Source: Robiginitalea sp. (GTDB lineage Bacteria; Bacteroidota; Bacteroidia; Flavobacteriales; Flavobacteriaceae). Taken from it: a stretch of DNA of 53,003 nucleotides. The translations under genes were made by a program, and so were the position numbers. The DNA is taken from assembly GCA_024638915.1 (NCBI GenBank), contig JAHEJJ010000013.1, positions 1 to 53,003 on the forward strand, given 5' to 3'. Numbering within the stretch: the first letter of the stretch is position 1; each line of letters opens with the position of its first letter. The notes beneath the pieces are model-generated. The model was not told the origin of the DNA. It worked only from the letters and a program-made list of their open reading frames with translations, and ran no database searches. Positions 8,478 to 17,130 of the stretch are shown piece after piece.

Positions 8478-9419
8478 TTAAAACGAATCCATCCGGTAGG
8501 TATCCTCCTCTCCGGTAACCATCTGGACATAACTATTATACCTGCTTTCAGCAATATCATTTTGCTCAAGTGCATTTTTTACTGCACATTTGGGCTCATC
8601 GAGGTGCAGGCAATTATTGAATTTACAATCGGCTTTAAGCCGAAATAGTTCCGGAAAATAATCCCCTATTTCATCAGGATCCATATCGACAATACCAAAT
8701 CCCTTAATCCCTGGCGTATCGATGATCCTGGCCCCAAAATCCAAATCATACATCTCGGCAAAAGTGGTGGTGTGCTGGCCCTGGCGGTGCTGTTCAGAAA
8801 TCTCCGTGGTTTTGATATTTATATCCGGTGAGATCAGGTTGATCAGGGTTGATTTACCTACCCCGGAATGCCCGGCAAACATGCTGGTCTTGCCTTCCAT
8901 AGAAGATTTAACCTCCCCGATTTTAGTACCGGTCCTGGCCGAAATACAATGGCAGGTATAACCTATTTCCCTATAGAGGGATACCATGTTCTCAATCTCC
9001 TTCAATTCCTCTTCATCATAGATATCCATTTTATTAAACAGCAATACGGCCGGGATATCGTAGGCTTCAGCCGTGGCCAGAAAACGGTCGATAAAAACAG
9101 TATAGGTCTTTGGATTGCGCAGCGTAACGATTAGAAAGACCTGGTCTATATTAGCGGCGATAATGTGGGTCTGAGCTGAAAGTTTAACCGACTTCCTGAT
9201 GATATAATTCCGGCGGTCTTCAATCTCTTTTATTACACCAATGGTTTCATCGCCAACCTCTTCGATCTCAAAGACCACATTATCGCCCACGGCAACAGGA
9301 TTGGTGCTCTTAATACCCTGAATACGAAACTTGCCTTTGATCCTGCACTCGAAAAAATCCCCTTTCTCAGATTTTACGGTGTACCAGGTGCCTGTCGACT
9401 TATAAACAATCCCGCGCAT
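8478..9419 (-). CDS. rsgA: Ribosome small-subunit maturation GTPase RsgA
   Basis: RsgA is a circularly permuted GTPase that helps late 30S assembly. The motif order is permuted: NKMD (G4) comes first, then GHSGVGKSTLIN (P-loop), and DTPGIKGFGI (G3). An N-terminal OB domain precedes these. A C-terminal zinc-binding segment (CKFNNCLHLDEPKCAV) follows. At 313 residues it is full length. It is the first gene of the minus-strand run that continues through dtd, the MazG-like gene, aroA, queA and rlmN. Confidence 0.96.
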   Translation of the reverse strand: MRGIVYKSTGTWYTVKSEKGDFFECRIKGKFRIQGIKSTNPVAVGDNVVFEIEEVGDETIGVIKEIEDRRNYIIRKSVKLSAQTHIIAANIDQVFLIVTLRNPKTYTVFIDRFLATAEAYDIPAVLLFNKMDIYDEEELKEIENMVSLYREIGYTCHCISARTGTKIGEVKSSMEGKTSMFAGHSGVGKSTLINLISPDINIKTTEISEQHRQGQHTTTFAEMYDLDFGARIIDTPGIKGFGIVDMDPDEIGDYFPELFRLKADCKFNNCLHLDEPKCAVKNALEQNDIAESRYNSYVQMVTGEEDTYRMDSF

Positions 9420-9500
9420 TTATTGTTTGTATTTCGTTACAAAGAAACGATTTTACTTCAAGATTGAAACCTACTTTTATCGCTCATAATCAATTAATAA

Positions 9501-9947
9501 ATGAATACTATGAGTAAAATTGTTTTTATACTCGCTATCGTCCTAATGACAGCAATGGAGCTTAAGGCCCAGGAATTTAGGGTAATCACAAGCGTGGAAT
9601 CTATTGTTCCTAATGGTGTGGGAAGGTCGCGGATCATAAATTCGCTTGAAGAAAGGGATTACAAAGACTTTACAAGCACTCAATCTGCCGAAAGCGGAGA
9701 CAGGAATAAATCGGATCGGGGAGAAATTCGGGTAAAGGAGTATGAAGAAACAAAGTTGCTTAACTTTTATAATATCGGAGGGATCCGCTTCCAGAATATC
9801 GCGGCGAACGATACCATGATCAGTTCAATGATCAATACGATGATCGCCGATGGCTGGGAATTGGCGTTTGTTACCAGTGGAGTGGAAAGTTCCGGCGATA
9901 AGGACAACAATGGTATCTTTATCACCCGGTATATTTTCAAAAGATAA
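9501..9947 (+). CDS. Secreted small protein of unknown function
   Basis: The 148-residue product has a signal peptide (MSKIVFILAIVLMTAMELKAQ, after an alternative MNT start) and a mature part of about 120 residues. The C-terminal half (MINTMIADGWELAFVTSG followed by FITRYIFKR) recalls the DUF4177-like fold, in which a helix ending in GWEL precedes two strands, but the match is weak. The gene is isolated and transcribed divergently from rsgA. No function is proposed. Confidence 0.6.
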   Translation: MNTMSKIVFILAIVLMTAMELKAQEFRVITSVESIVPNGVGRSRIINSLEERDYKDFTSTQSAESGDRNKSDRGEIRVKEYEETKLLNFYNIGGIRFQNIAANDTMISSMINTMIADGWELAFVTSGVESSGDKDNNGIFITRYIFKR

Positions 9948-9986
9948 TCAGGTCGATTATTCTCCTTGACGGTTAAGAGAAGCTGA

Positions 9987-10661
9987 TCAGTCTCTAAAAT
10001 GCACCCTGCCGCCTGCGAAAGTGTTTTTTTCCACTACCTGCGGATTGCCGTAGACGTATACATCACCGCCAGCGGTAACATCGATCTCGACTTCAGCACT
10101 GGCATGTAACTCAGCTTCTCCACCTGCTGAGATCTTTACGCTGCTTTTCTCGGTTTTAAGTTCCTGACCCCTGAACATCCCGCCGGTATTTAGGTTGATG
10201 GTTTGCTTTTTGGCCATCCCTGATGCTTCCACCATCCCACCGGTAACAGCTTTGATCCTGGCGAAATCAACATCGATTCCTGCCTTGATCCTGCCGCCTT
10301 CCTGGGCCTTGAGCTCAATTTCATCCTGTCGGATCATTTCGTTAAAAACAATTTTCGCTCCTTCGTTGCTGTCTACCACATCGAGATGGCGGTAATACAC
10401 TTCGATCAGTGTCTTTTCCCCACTGAATTTCTTTTCCAATTGCATTTTGAGTTTCAAAACCCCATTTTTATTCGCCCATTTGATGTCGTAAACGTTTTCT
10501 CCTTTGATAAATATGCGATTCTGATCTGATTCAATAAGGTTGACCTCGATAAGATCATAAACCTTGATCTGATTAAAATCACCTACTTCCTTATCGATAA
10601 TATCTTGAGAAAAGGCTGTGAGGGAAGTCAAACAAAGCAGGTAAATTGTTAATTTTTTCAT
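9987..10661 (-). CDS. Head-GIN domain protein (DUF2807), exported
   Basis: A signal peptide (MKKLTIYLLCLTSLTAFSQD) is followed by a repetitive beta-rich domain with many G-G and A-G-G turns (KAVTGGMVEASG, NLNTGGMFRG, ISAGGEAELHASAEV, DVTAGGDVYVYG), the stacked-strand pattern of DUF2807 head-GIN proteins of the Bacteroidota envelope. The frame is open to an ATG at 10721, but the signal peptide begins at the ATG at 10661, giving 224 residues, so that start is used. The biochemical role of the family is unknown. Confidence 0.82.
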   Translation of the reverse strand: MKKLTIYLLCLTSLTAFSQDIIDKEVGDFNQIKVYDLIEVNLIESDQNRIFIKGENVYDIKWANKNGVLKLKMQLEKKFSGEKTLIEVYYRHLDVVDSNEGAKIVFNEMIRQDEIELKAQEGGRIKAGIDVDFARIKAVTGGMVEASGMAKKQTINLNTGGMFRGQELKTEKSSVKISAGGEAELHASAEVEIDVTAGGDVYVYGNPQVVEKNTFAGGRVHFRD

Positions 10662-10812
10662 CGTCTTGTGCTTTAATGGTTTGTAATCAGAATTGATCCA
10701 CAGTGATTCAATAAGAATCAAAGCAGTATAATACAGCGCAGTGGAACCGATAAAGCAAAGACTAAGCCACTGAGAAAATGTTACAGTTTGGCCACAAAAT
10801 TAACGGTGATGG

Positions 10813-11895
10813 CTAAGAATTGATGATCTTCTCCTGGTGGTTGATGGATTCCTGGTGAATAGCCTTGAACATTCTCAATACGAATTCTTCGCTCAGTCCT
10901 TTATGTTCGCCCTCGAGAATCATATTCCCAAGGATAGCATTCCAGCGATTGGTTTGAAGAACAGCTACATTCTTTTGTTTTTTGAGTTCTCCGATACCGT
11001 CAGACACTTTCATGCGCTTACCGAGGGTTTCGATCAGCTGATTGTCTATTATATCTATTTGAGCCCTCAAATTACTAAGCTTACTTTTGTATTCTGCCTC
11101 TTCATCGGTTTCCTTTCGTATTCTCAGATCTTCCATAATTCGTACCAGGGTTTTTGGGGTTACCTGCTGGGCGGCATCGCTCCAGGCGTTATCGGGATCA
11201 CAGTGGGTTTCTATCATCAACCCGTCGAAATTCAAATCCAGTGCGGTTTGTGAAATGTCGAAAATCATATCACGCCGACCCGATATATGAGATGGATCGT
11301 TGATCAGTGGCAGGTCGGGGAATCGAGACTGCAAGTCGATCGCCAGCTGCCATTCGGGTATATTGCGGTACTTGGTTTTTTCATAGGTTGAAAAGCCTCT
11401 GTGGATCACACCGAGTTTTTTGATATTCGCAGAATGCAATCGCTCCACGGCGCCAAGCCAGAGGGAAAGATCTGGGTTTACAGGATTCTTAACCAACACG
11501 ATCTTGTCTGTGCCTTCCAGTGCATCGGCTATTTCCTGTACAATAAACGGGCTCACCGTTGACCTTGCACCGATCCACAAAAGATCGATATCGTTCTCCA
11601 AAGCCAGGTCAACATGATTTTTGTTGGCTACTTCGATAGCCGTCTTTAATCCTGTTTCTTCTTTGACCTTTTGCAGCCAGCGCAGGCCTATAGCCCCAAC
11701 GCCTTCAAAGTTGCCTGGCCGGGTCCTCGGCTTCCAAATACCGGCACGGAAATAGTTCACGTCTGTGTCTTTGAGTTCGTGTGCAATCTTTAGTACCTGC
11801 TCTTCGGTTTCTGCACTGCAAGGACCGGCGATGACCAGCGGGTGAGGCAGGGCCATGTCTTCAAGCCAGGAACGCAGTTCTATTGAGTTTTCCAT
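10813..11895 (-). CDS. Bifunctional DAHP synthase / chorismate mutase
   Basis: The N-terminal part (about 1-255) is a KDPG-aldolase-like DAHP synthase, the first shikimate step, with VIAGPCSAETEEQV, KPRTRPGNFEG and INDPSHISGRRD. Residues of about 270-355 form an AroQ-type chorismate mutase (LRAQIDIIDNQLIETLGKRM). In relatives of this fusion the mutase domain both catalyses prephenate formation and mediates feedback on the synthase. It ends the pheA-aminotransferase-tyrA operon with a 10-base gap after tyrA, so the entry and branch-point steps are made together. Confidence 0.94.
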   Translation of the reverse strand: MENSIELRSWLEDMALPHPLVIAGPCSAETEEQVLKIAHELKDTDVNYFRAGIWKPRTRPGNFEGVGAIGLRWLQKVKEETGLKTAIEVANKNHVDLALENDIDLLWIGARSTVSPFIVQEIADALEGTDKIVLVKNPVNPDLSLWLGAVERLHSANIKKLGVIHRGFSTYEKTKYRNIPEWQLAIDLQSRFPDLPLINDPSHISGRRDMIFDISQTALDLNFDGLMIETHCDPDNAWSDAAQQVTPKTLVRIMEDLRIRKETDEEAEYKSKLSNLRAQIDIIDNQLIETLGKRMKVSDGIGELKKQKNVAVLQTNRWNAILGNMILEGEHKGLSEEFVLRMFKAIHQESINHQEKIINS

Positions 11896-11905
11896 TTTAT
11901 TATAA

Positions 11906-12766
11906 TTAAGTTTTGTTCAGGGGTATTCCTTTTAATATTTCCTTGATCTTATTGGTATTATCCATTTCATTATAGATGCCTTCATAATCGTCCTTCTTCA
12001 GTTTCGATTGGAACGCTTGAAGATTTTCGATATAGGCCTCCAGCACCTCCATAACATTATTCTTGTTCTGCTTAAAAATGGGGGTCCACATCGCCGGTGA
12101 GCTCTTGGCAAGCCTTACCGTACTCTCGAATCCACTACCCGCCATATCGAATATATCGCGCTCATTCTTTTCTTTTTCGATCACGGTCTTACCCAACATA
12201 AACGAGCTGATATGTGACAAATGAGATACATAGGCAATATGTTTGTCGTGTGCCACCGGATTCATATACCGGATCCGCATTCCCATTTTCCTAAAAATCT
12301 TGAGTCCTTTCTCCTGTAGTTTAAAAGCTGTTTTTTCGACCTCACAAATGATATTGGTCTTTTCCTCGAACAGGCCCCTCAAAGCCGCTGAAGGACCTGA
12401 GAATTCGGTTCCCGCGATAGGGTGACAGGCCATAAAATTCCTCCGGTTGGGGTGCTTTTCCACCATCTGGCAAACCAATGCCTTCGTAGAGCCGGCATCG
12501 ATCACCAAGGTCTCCTCCCCAACTGTGTCTAGAACATTTGGTATTAATTGGAGCAAGGCATCAACCGGTATGCTGACAATGACGAGGTCGGCTTCCTTCA
12601 GCTCATCGATGGTTCCTTGCCTGTCGATCAGGCCAAGTGTTTTCGCCTGCTGAAGGTGATCCCCGTCAACGTCGATCCCGGAAATCTCTGATTCGGGATA
12701 TAAAAATTTGATATCCTTTGCCATAGAACCACCGATCAAACCAATACCGATAACATAAACTTTCAT
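11906..12766 (-). CDS. tyrA: Prephenate dehydrogenase
   Basis: TyrA oxidatively decarboxylates prephenate to 4-hydroxyphenylpyruvate for tyrosine. The NAD-binding loop VYVIGIGLIGGSMAKD, the ACHPIAGTEFSG catalytic block and the ..HISSFMLG.. helix are visible. At 286 residues it has no ACT or mutase extension; the mutase is instead fused to DAHP synthase in the next gene. It overlaps the aminotransferase gene by 4 bases. Confidence 0.93.
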   Translation of the reverse strand: MKVYVIGIGLIGGSMAKDIKFLYPESEISGIDVDGDHLQQAKTLGLIDRQGTIDELKEADLVIVSIPVDALLQLIPNVLDTVGEETLVIDAGSTKALVCQMVEKHPNRRNFMACHPIAGTEFSGPSAALRGLFEEKTNIICEVEKTAFKLQEKGLKIFRKMGMRIRYMNPVAHDKHIAYVSHLSHISSFMLGKTVIEKEKNERDIFDMAGSGFESTVRLAKSSPAMWTPIFKQNKNNVMEVLEAYIENLQAFQSKLKKDDYEGIYNEMDNTNKIKEILKGIPLNKT

Positions 12767-13914
12767 ATCTTAAATCTTTCTATGGCTTCAATGATCTTTT
12801 CTTTCTTAACACAAAGTGAAAAACGGATATAACCTTCACCATTTGACCCAAATACGGTGCCTGGGGCGATAAAAATATCTTTTTGATACAATAGCTCGTC
12901 GATATAGGATTCGGAATCCGGAGCACCATCTGGTAATCTTGCCCAGACAAACATCCCCACAGCGTTTTTATCATAACTACAACCCAGTCTGTCGGCGAGA
13001 TCGTACATCAGACCACGACGTGTTTCGTAGATCGCATCGAGCTGTTCAAACCATTCTTTTCCGCTTTTTAAGGCAACGATCGCACCTTTCTGAATCCCAT
13101 AGAACATACCCGAATCCATATTGCTCTTCACCTTTAATATAGCTTCAATATGCGCCTGATCCCCCAGAACCATTCCAACACGCCATCCGGCCATATTAAA
13201 GGTTTTGCTCAAGGAGTTCAACTCCAGTGCTGTGGATTTTGCTCCTTCGACAGCCAGTAGGCTTATCGGGTTCTTACTGAGAACAAAACTGTAGGGGTTA
13301 TCATTCACCAAAAGGATATGATTTCGCCTGGCAAAATGAACCAGTTCTTTTAACTGGGATAGACTTGCCGTGGCCCCGGTAGGCATATGTGGATAGCTCA
13401 CCCACATCAATTTAACCCGGCTGAGATCTTGCTCTTCGAGCGCTTTAAGATCCGGGAACCAATTATTGGAAGCTTTTAGATCGTAAAAATTCGGTTTACC
13501 TCCCACCAGTCTGGTTACGGCAGCATAGGTGGGATAGCCGGGATTTGGAATCAACACCTCATCACCGCTATTGAGAAAAGCCATACTGATGTGCATGATA
13601 CCCTCCTTGGAACCCATTAGGGGAAGGATTTCACTATCGGAATTGGTCTCAACCCCAAATTTTGCCTTATAAAATGAGGAGATGGTCTGCCGAAGTTCGG
13701 GAAGGCCCTGATAGCTCTGATACTGATGAGCCCCGGCATCTCTTACCGAGTTCTGAAAAGATCTGATAACGGCATCTGACGGCGCCAGGTCGGGACTGCC
13801 GATACCCATATTGATAATAGGCCTGCCCTTTGCGATCAGGCCTCTTACTTCCCTTAATTTTTTGGAGAAGTAATATTCCTCAACAGTGTGCAATCTGTCT
13901 GCCGTATCGATCAT
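12763..13914 (-). CDS. Class I/II PLP aminotransferase, probably aromatic
   Basis: This 383-residue fold-type I aminotransferase carries NPGYPTYAA, the NDNPYSFVL segment with PLP-contacting Asn and Asp, and the Schiff-base lysine in SLSKTFNMAGWRVG. Placed between pheA and tyrA with 4-base overlaps on both sides, it most likely transaminates phenylpyruvate, 4-hydroxyphenylpyruvate or prephenate. The family also includes aspartate and diaminopimelate-type enzymes, so the substrate is inferred from the operon and not from residues. Confidence 0.88.
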   Translation of the reverse strand: MIDTADRLHTVEEYYFSKKLREVRGLIAKGRPIINMGIGSPDLAPSDAVIRSFQNSVRDAGAHQYQSYQGLPELRQTISSFYKAKFGVETNSDSEILPLMGSKEGIMHISMAFLNSGDEVLIPNPGYPTYAAVTRLVGGKPNFYDLKASNNWFPDLKALEEQDLSRVKLMWVSYPHMPTGATASLSQLKELVHFARRNHILLVNDNPYSFVLSKNPISLLAVEGAKSTALELNSLSKTFNMAGWRVGMVLGDQAHIEAILKVKSNMDSGMFYGIQKGAIVALKSGKEWFEQLDAIYETRRGLMYDLADRLGCSYDKNAVGMFVWARLPDGAPDSESYIDELLYQKDIFIAPGTVFGSNGEGYIRFSLCVKKEKIIEAIERFKI

Positions 13915-14738
13915 AGACGCGCGTTTTTATATTCTCCCAGCACCTTGAAATCTTCCGTCATTATCTCCAGCAATGATTTCGATTTGGCAAATTGTTCATA
14001 CTCATCAAAAGTAACATCGACAAAAAAGGCATATTTCCAGGGCGTTTTAATCACAGGGAGCGACTGGATCTTGGTCAGGTTGAGATTACAATCACTCATC
14101 ACATTCAAAACCGTAGCTAAGCTCCCTCTTTTGTGATCGGTGATGAACCGCAAAGAAGCCTTATTGATCTCCTCTTTGGGAAGAGCCTTGTTTTTGGTCT
14201 TGATCACAATAAACCGGGTGGCGTTGTTCTTTATCGTTTGAATATCAGTAGCGATTATCTCCAATCCATAGAGCTCCGCAGCCGCCTTTGGTGCAATGGC
14301 CGCTATACCTTTTATCTGATTTTCCTGGATCTGTCGAGCCGTCTCTGCAGTGTCTACATCTTCAACCATTTTTATGTGCGACTGCTGTTTGAGGTACTCA
14401 CGGCATTGAAGGAGAGCCATGGGATGCGAGCGGACTTCTTTTATTTCCGACAATCGCTGGCCATTGAGCACCATCAGGTGATGGTGGATATTGAGATAGT
14501 GTTCCCCTATAATATGGAGATTGTGCTCGTATAGCAAAGAATAGTTGGGAAGTATAGAACCGGCGATAGAATTCTCTATAGCCATAATCCCTTTATCCGC
14601 CCTTTTATCCAAAAGCTCGTCTACGAGCCCATGAAAAGACAAACATTCTACCAATTCGATATCAGAACCAAAAAACTCTTTAGCCACCTGATGATGGTTC
14701 GATCCTTTAATTCCCTGAATGGCAACTTTTAGTCCCAT
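13911..14738 (-). CDS. pheA: Prephenate dehydratase with ACT domain
   Basis: This enzyme converts prephenate to phenylpyruvate for phenylalanine. The catalytic-domain TRF motif is in NNATRFIVI, and GIMAIENSIAGSI matches the substrate-binding region. A C-terminal ACT domain (RGSLATVLNVMSDCNLNLTKI, about 190-270) would bind Phe for feedback control. It lacks a chorismate mutase part. It is the first structural gene after the leader peptide and attenuator, so transcription into the whole operon is probably set by Phe/Tyr-tRNA charging. Confidence 0.94.
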   Translation of the reverse strand: MGLKVAIQGIKGSNHHQVAKEFFGSDIELVECLSFHGLVDELLDKRADKGIMAIENSIAGSILPNYSLLYEHNLHIIGEHYLNIHHHLMVLNGQRLSEIKEVRSHPMALLQCREYLKQQSHIKMVEDVDTAETARQIQENQIKGIAAIAPKAAAELYGLEIIATDIQTIKNNATRFIVIKTKNKALPKEEINKASLRFITDHKRGSLATVLNVMSDCNLNLTKIQSLPVIKTPWKYAFFVDVTFDEYEQFAKSKSLLEIMTEDFKVLGEYKNARL

Positions 14739-14754
14739 AAATAAAAATCAATTC

Positions 14755-14784
14755 AAAAAAAAAGTCCCGGTTTAAACGGGACTT
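14755..14784 (-). terminator. Attenuator terminator of the aromatic operon
   Basis: On the minus strand AAGTCCCG (14784-14777) pairs with CGGGACTT (14769-14762) around a 7-base loop and runs directly into nine T residues (14763-14755). This is a textbook intrinsic terminator, but it sits 16 bases before the pheA ATG, where it would stop transcription before the operon. The 5' arm can pair instead with the end of the leader ORF. Confidence 0.9.
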
Positions 14785-14825
14785 CATTTTGATATCATTT
14801 GCGTAATTATCTAAAACAGTCCCGT
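14776..14825 (-). promoter_or_regulatory. Antiterminator pairing
   Basis: ACGGGACT at 14825-14818 (codons 20-22 of the leader ORF) is an exact 8-base complement of AGTCCCGT at 14783-14776, the 5' arm of the terminator. When it forms, the terminator cannot. A ribosome finishing the leader peptide would cover the first strand, whereas one stalled in the Phe/Tyr run would leave it free. The pairing is seen in sequence; the switch is inferred. Confidence 0.8.
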
Positions 14826-14882
14826 ACCCCTCTCAAAAAAGAAGTAAAAATAAAACCCATTCCAGAAATAATTACGAGTCAT
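14811..14882 (-). CDS. Aromatic leader peptide (PheL-like)
   Basis: The 23-codon ORF begins MTRNYFWNGFYFYFFF and ends ERGTGLF. It holds seven Phe, three Tyr and one Trp, and codons 10-16 are all Phe or Tyr. Such a run is the signature of amino-acid attenuation leaders. Its stop codon lies just past the antiterminator strand, and it sits about 15 bases after a plausible transcription start. High cellular Phe/Tyr would let translation finish and the terminator form; starvation would stall ribosomes and open the operon. No enzymatic role is expected. Confidence 0.85.
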   Translation of the reverse strand: MTRNYFWNGFYFYFFFERGTGLF

Positions 14883-14901
14883 TATTCTCTATTAGACGGG
14901 G

Positions 14902-14934
14902 CTAAAGTAGCTATTAATTTTAAATGTGCCACAA
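14902..14934 (-). promoter_or_regulatory. Promoter of the aromatic operon
   Basis: On the minus strand TACTTTAG (14909-14902) matches the Bacteroidota -7 box TAnnTTTG except for the sixth-to-last A, and a TTG (14934-14932) lies 22 bases upstream as the -33 element. Transcription would begin near 14896, a dozen bases before the leader-peptide ATG. Confidence 0.55.
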
Positions 14935-15119
14935 TCGGGCTTTCTTTTTTTGAATTTTCTGCGATCGAGGTTACTCCTTAAGGAAAAACTTTATACAGAT
15001 AATGATTATTGAGAATAATGAATTATTTCTGACAATTGCAGATATTAAAAATTAAAATTACCCATATAGGATATAGATCAATGCTCCATTGATTATTTTT
15101 ATACCTGGAAATATTTGAA

Positions 15120-16013
15120 ATGTCTATTCACGTAGAAAAAATAACCAAGACTTTTGGTAGCCAAAAAGCATTGAACGAAATCTCCTTTTCTATAAATAAG
15201 GGAGAAATCACCGGATTTTTGGGACCTAATGGAGCGGGAAAAACAACTATGATGCGCATCCTGACCACATACAGTAACGCAGACAGTGGTCTTGCCTTGG
15301 TGAATAATTTTAATGTGCTGACTGAGAGCAAGAAGGCCAGAAGTAGCATTGGATATCTTCCGGAACACAATCCGCTGTATCTGGAAATGTACGTCGGGGA
15401 ATACCTTTCTTTTCACGCTTCCCTATATCGAATAGCCAAAAGTCGAATTGACGAGGTGATAGATAAAACAGGCATGGTTCCCGAGGCTCATAAAAAAATC
15501 GGGCAACTGTCAAAAGGCTATCGGCAGCGTGTAGGACTGGCAGCAGCTTTATTGCATGATCCCGAAGTGCTCATCCTCGATGAACCCACCACAGGATTAG
15601 ACCCCAATCAACTCATAGAAATAAGAAAATTGATCAGAACGATTGGAAAAGAAAAAACCGTATTGCTTTCTACTCATATTCTTAAGGAAGTAGAGGCCAT
15701 GTGCGATCGGGTACTGATCATTAATAAAGGAGAACTGGTCGCCAACTCTACGCTGGCAGAGCTAAGGGCAGACAACGATCAGATCATCGAGGTAGAATTC
15801 GATTATCGGGTTGAAGAGGTGCTTCTCAATCGGCTCCCGCATGTAAAATCAGTACGAAATACCTCCGGCTTTGTTTATGAGATCGCCTTTGGTACCGGTC
15901 AGGATATGAGACCTGTTGTCTTCGATTTTGCACATGACAATGAATTAAAGACCTTGCAACTCAGCAGGAAAAATAAGAATCTCGAAACCCTTTTTCTCGA
16001 AGTAACTTCTTAA
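15120..16013 (+). CDS. gldA: Gliding-motility ABC transporter ATP-binding subunit GldA
   Basis: The 297-residue ATPase has Walker A GPNGAGKTTMM (about 38-48), the signature LSKGYRQRVGLA, Walker B VLILDEPTTGLDP and the switch His in LSTHILKEVEAM. The N-terminal MSIHVEKITKTFGSQKALNEISF and YLPEHNPLYLEMYV agree with GldA, which works with GldF/GldG in flavobacterial gliding and secretion. The permease genes are not in this window, as is usual for gldA. Its stop overlaps the convergent hydrolase gene by 4 bases. GldA is variably needed for gliding among species, so motility is not proven. Confidence 0.9.
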   Translation: MSIHVEKITKTFGSQKALNEISFSINKGEITGFLGPNGAGKTTMMRILTTYSNADSGLALVNNFNVLTESKKARSSIGYLPEHNPLYLEMYVGEYLSFHASLYRIAKSRIDEVIDKTGMVPEAHKKIGQLSKGYRQRVGLAAALLHDPEVLILDEPTTGLDPNQLIEIRKLIRTIGKEKTVLLSTHILKEVEAMCDRVLIINKGELVANSTLAELRADNDQIIEVEFDYRVEEVLLNRLPHVKSVRNTSGFVYEIAFGTGQDMRPVVFDFAHDNELKTLQLSRKNKNLETLFLEVTS

Positions 16014-17095
16014 AGGACGGCCGGGCTTCTTCCCCCGAGCCAGATCGAAATAATATTGTCTAAAAGATGTTGTATATCAGGATCTGTGCAGTTGATCAGG
16101 ATTGCCACTACCATTTCTTTGTCCGGATATATATAAAAGTTGCTGTAACCGCCAACACTATTTCCTGTATGCCCGTAATAAGGATGTCTATCCATATTCG
16201 TACTTACCTCCCATCCCAGACCATAATGAGTTGATTTTCCATCGACTACACGAGGTGTGAGGAACTGACTGCTTATAAGAGGATCCAGAAGTGTATGCTC
16301 CAGGTAGGATTGTCCGAGTCTTGTAAGATCGGCCGAAGTCGTCAAATAGCCTCCACCAGCCAATTTATAGCGGTTATCTACCTCAACTGCCTTCTTAAAG
16401 CCGGTTTTCCATTTGGTATAAAAACAAGCAATGTCCTTTTCCTCATTTCCCGGCAATTCGGGTTTTGTGTTTCTCATTCCCAGCGGTTGGAGTACTTTAT
16501 TCTTCACATAGGTCTCGAAGGGCAGGCCGCTGGCTTCTTGCATCGCCAGCGAAACCATTACCCAATCGAAACTATTATACAAATAGGCTGTTCCCGGCCG
16601 GAACAATAAAGGATCGTCCTGGAAAACCACAAGACTTTCCTTAATGGAGTACGGCCTATTCTGTGCGTACTCCTTTGCCCTATAACCTCTGATACCAGCT
16701 GTGTGGGAAGCGAGTTGCCTGATGGTAAAATCGTATTCCTTTCTGGGGAAATAGGGAACATATTCATGAAAAGGGGCATCGAGGTCAATGATCCCCTCCT
16801 CCGTCATTCTTGCCAGGGCTGTTGCGGCTATAGGTTTAGACGCACTCGCTGCCCTGAAAAGCGTGGATTCAGGATCGACCCCTTGCTGGTTTTCTATTCG
16901 GGCGTAACCAAATCCTTTCTGATAAAAGGTCTTACCATTTTTTAGAACACTGATGGCCATGCCCGGGATTTGTTGTTCTCTCACCGAATGATTCAGCAGG
17001 GTTTCCGCCTTAACCCGGGCAGTGAGTGAGTTATCTTCACCCAAGATCCGAAATCGGGCCAATAGATCCCTTACAAATTTGCTAAGTGGTTTCAA
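16010..17095 (-). CDS. Serine hydrolase of the beta-lactamase class C family
   Basis: This 361-residue protein has the SxxK nucleophile motif SASK (Ser84-Lys87), a YNS motif near residue 170 (YLYNSFDWV) and the third-box variant GHTGNSVGG near 315. These are the active-site elements of the serine beta-lactamase/DD-peptidase fold. Such stand-alone proteins in Bacteroidota are usually peptidases or esterases and seldom true beta-lactamases. No signal peptide is evident from the annotated start. The substrate is unknown. Confidence 0.85.
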   Translation of the reverse strand: MKPLSKFVRDLLARFRILGEDNSLTARVKAETLLNHSVREQQIPGMAISVLKNGKTFYQKGFGYARIENQQGVDPESTLFRAASASKPIAATALARMTEEGIIDLDAPFHEYVPYFPRKEYDFTIRQLASHTAGIRGYRAKEYAQNRPYSIKESLVVFQDDPLLFRPGTAYLYNSFDWVMVSLAMQEASGLPFETYVKNKVLQPLGMRNTKPELPGNEEKDIACFYTKWKTGFKKAVEVDNRYKLAGGGYLTTSADLTRLGQSYLEHTLLDPLISSQFLTPRVVDGKSTHYGLGWEVSTNMDRHPYYGHTGNSVGGYSNFYIYPDKEMVVAILINCTDPDIQHLLDNIISIWLGGRSPAVL

Positions 17096-17130
17096 AGCTT
17101 ATAATGCATTCTAAATAAGTATATCAACAC

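Noticed and set aside
16010-17095. Calling the class C family protein a beta-lactamase resistance gene
   Set aside because: The active-site motifs are shared by many esterases and peptidases of this fold; there is no export signal and no resistance context.
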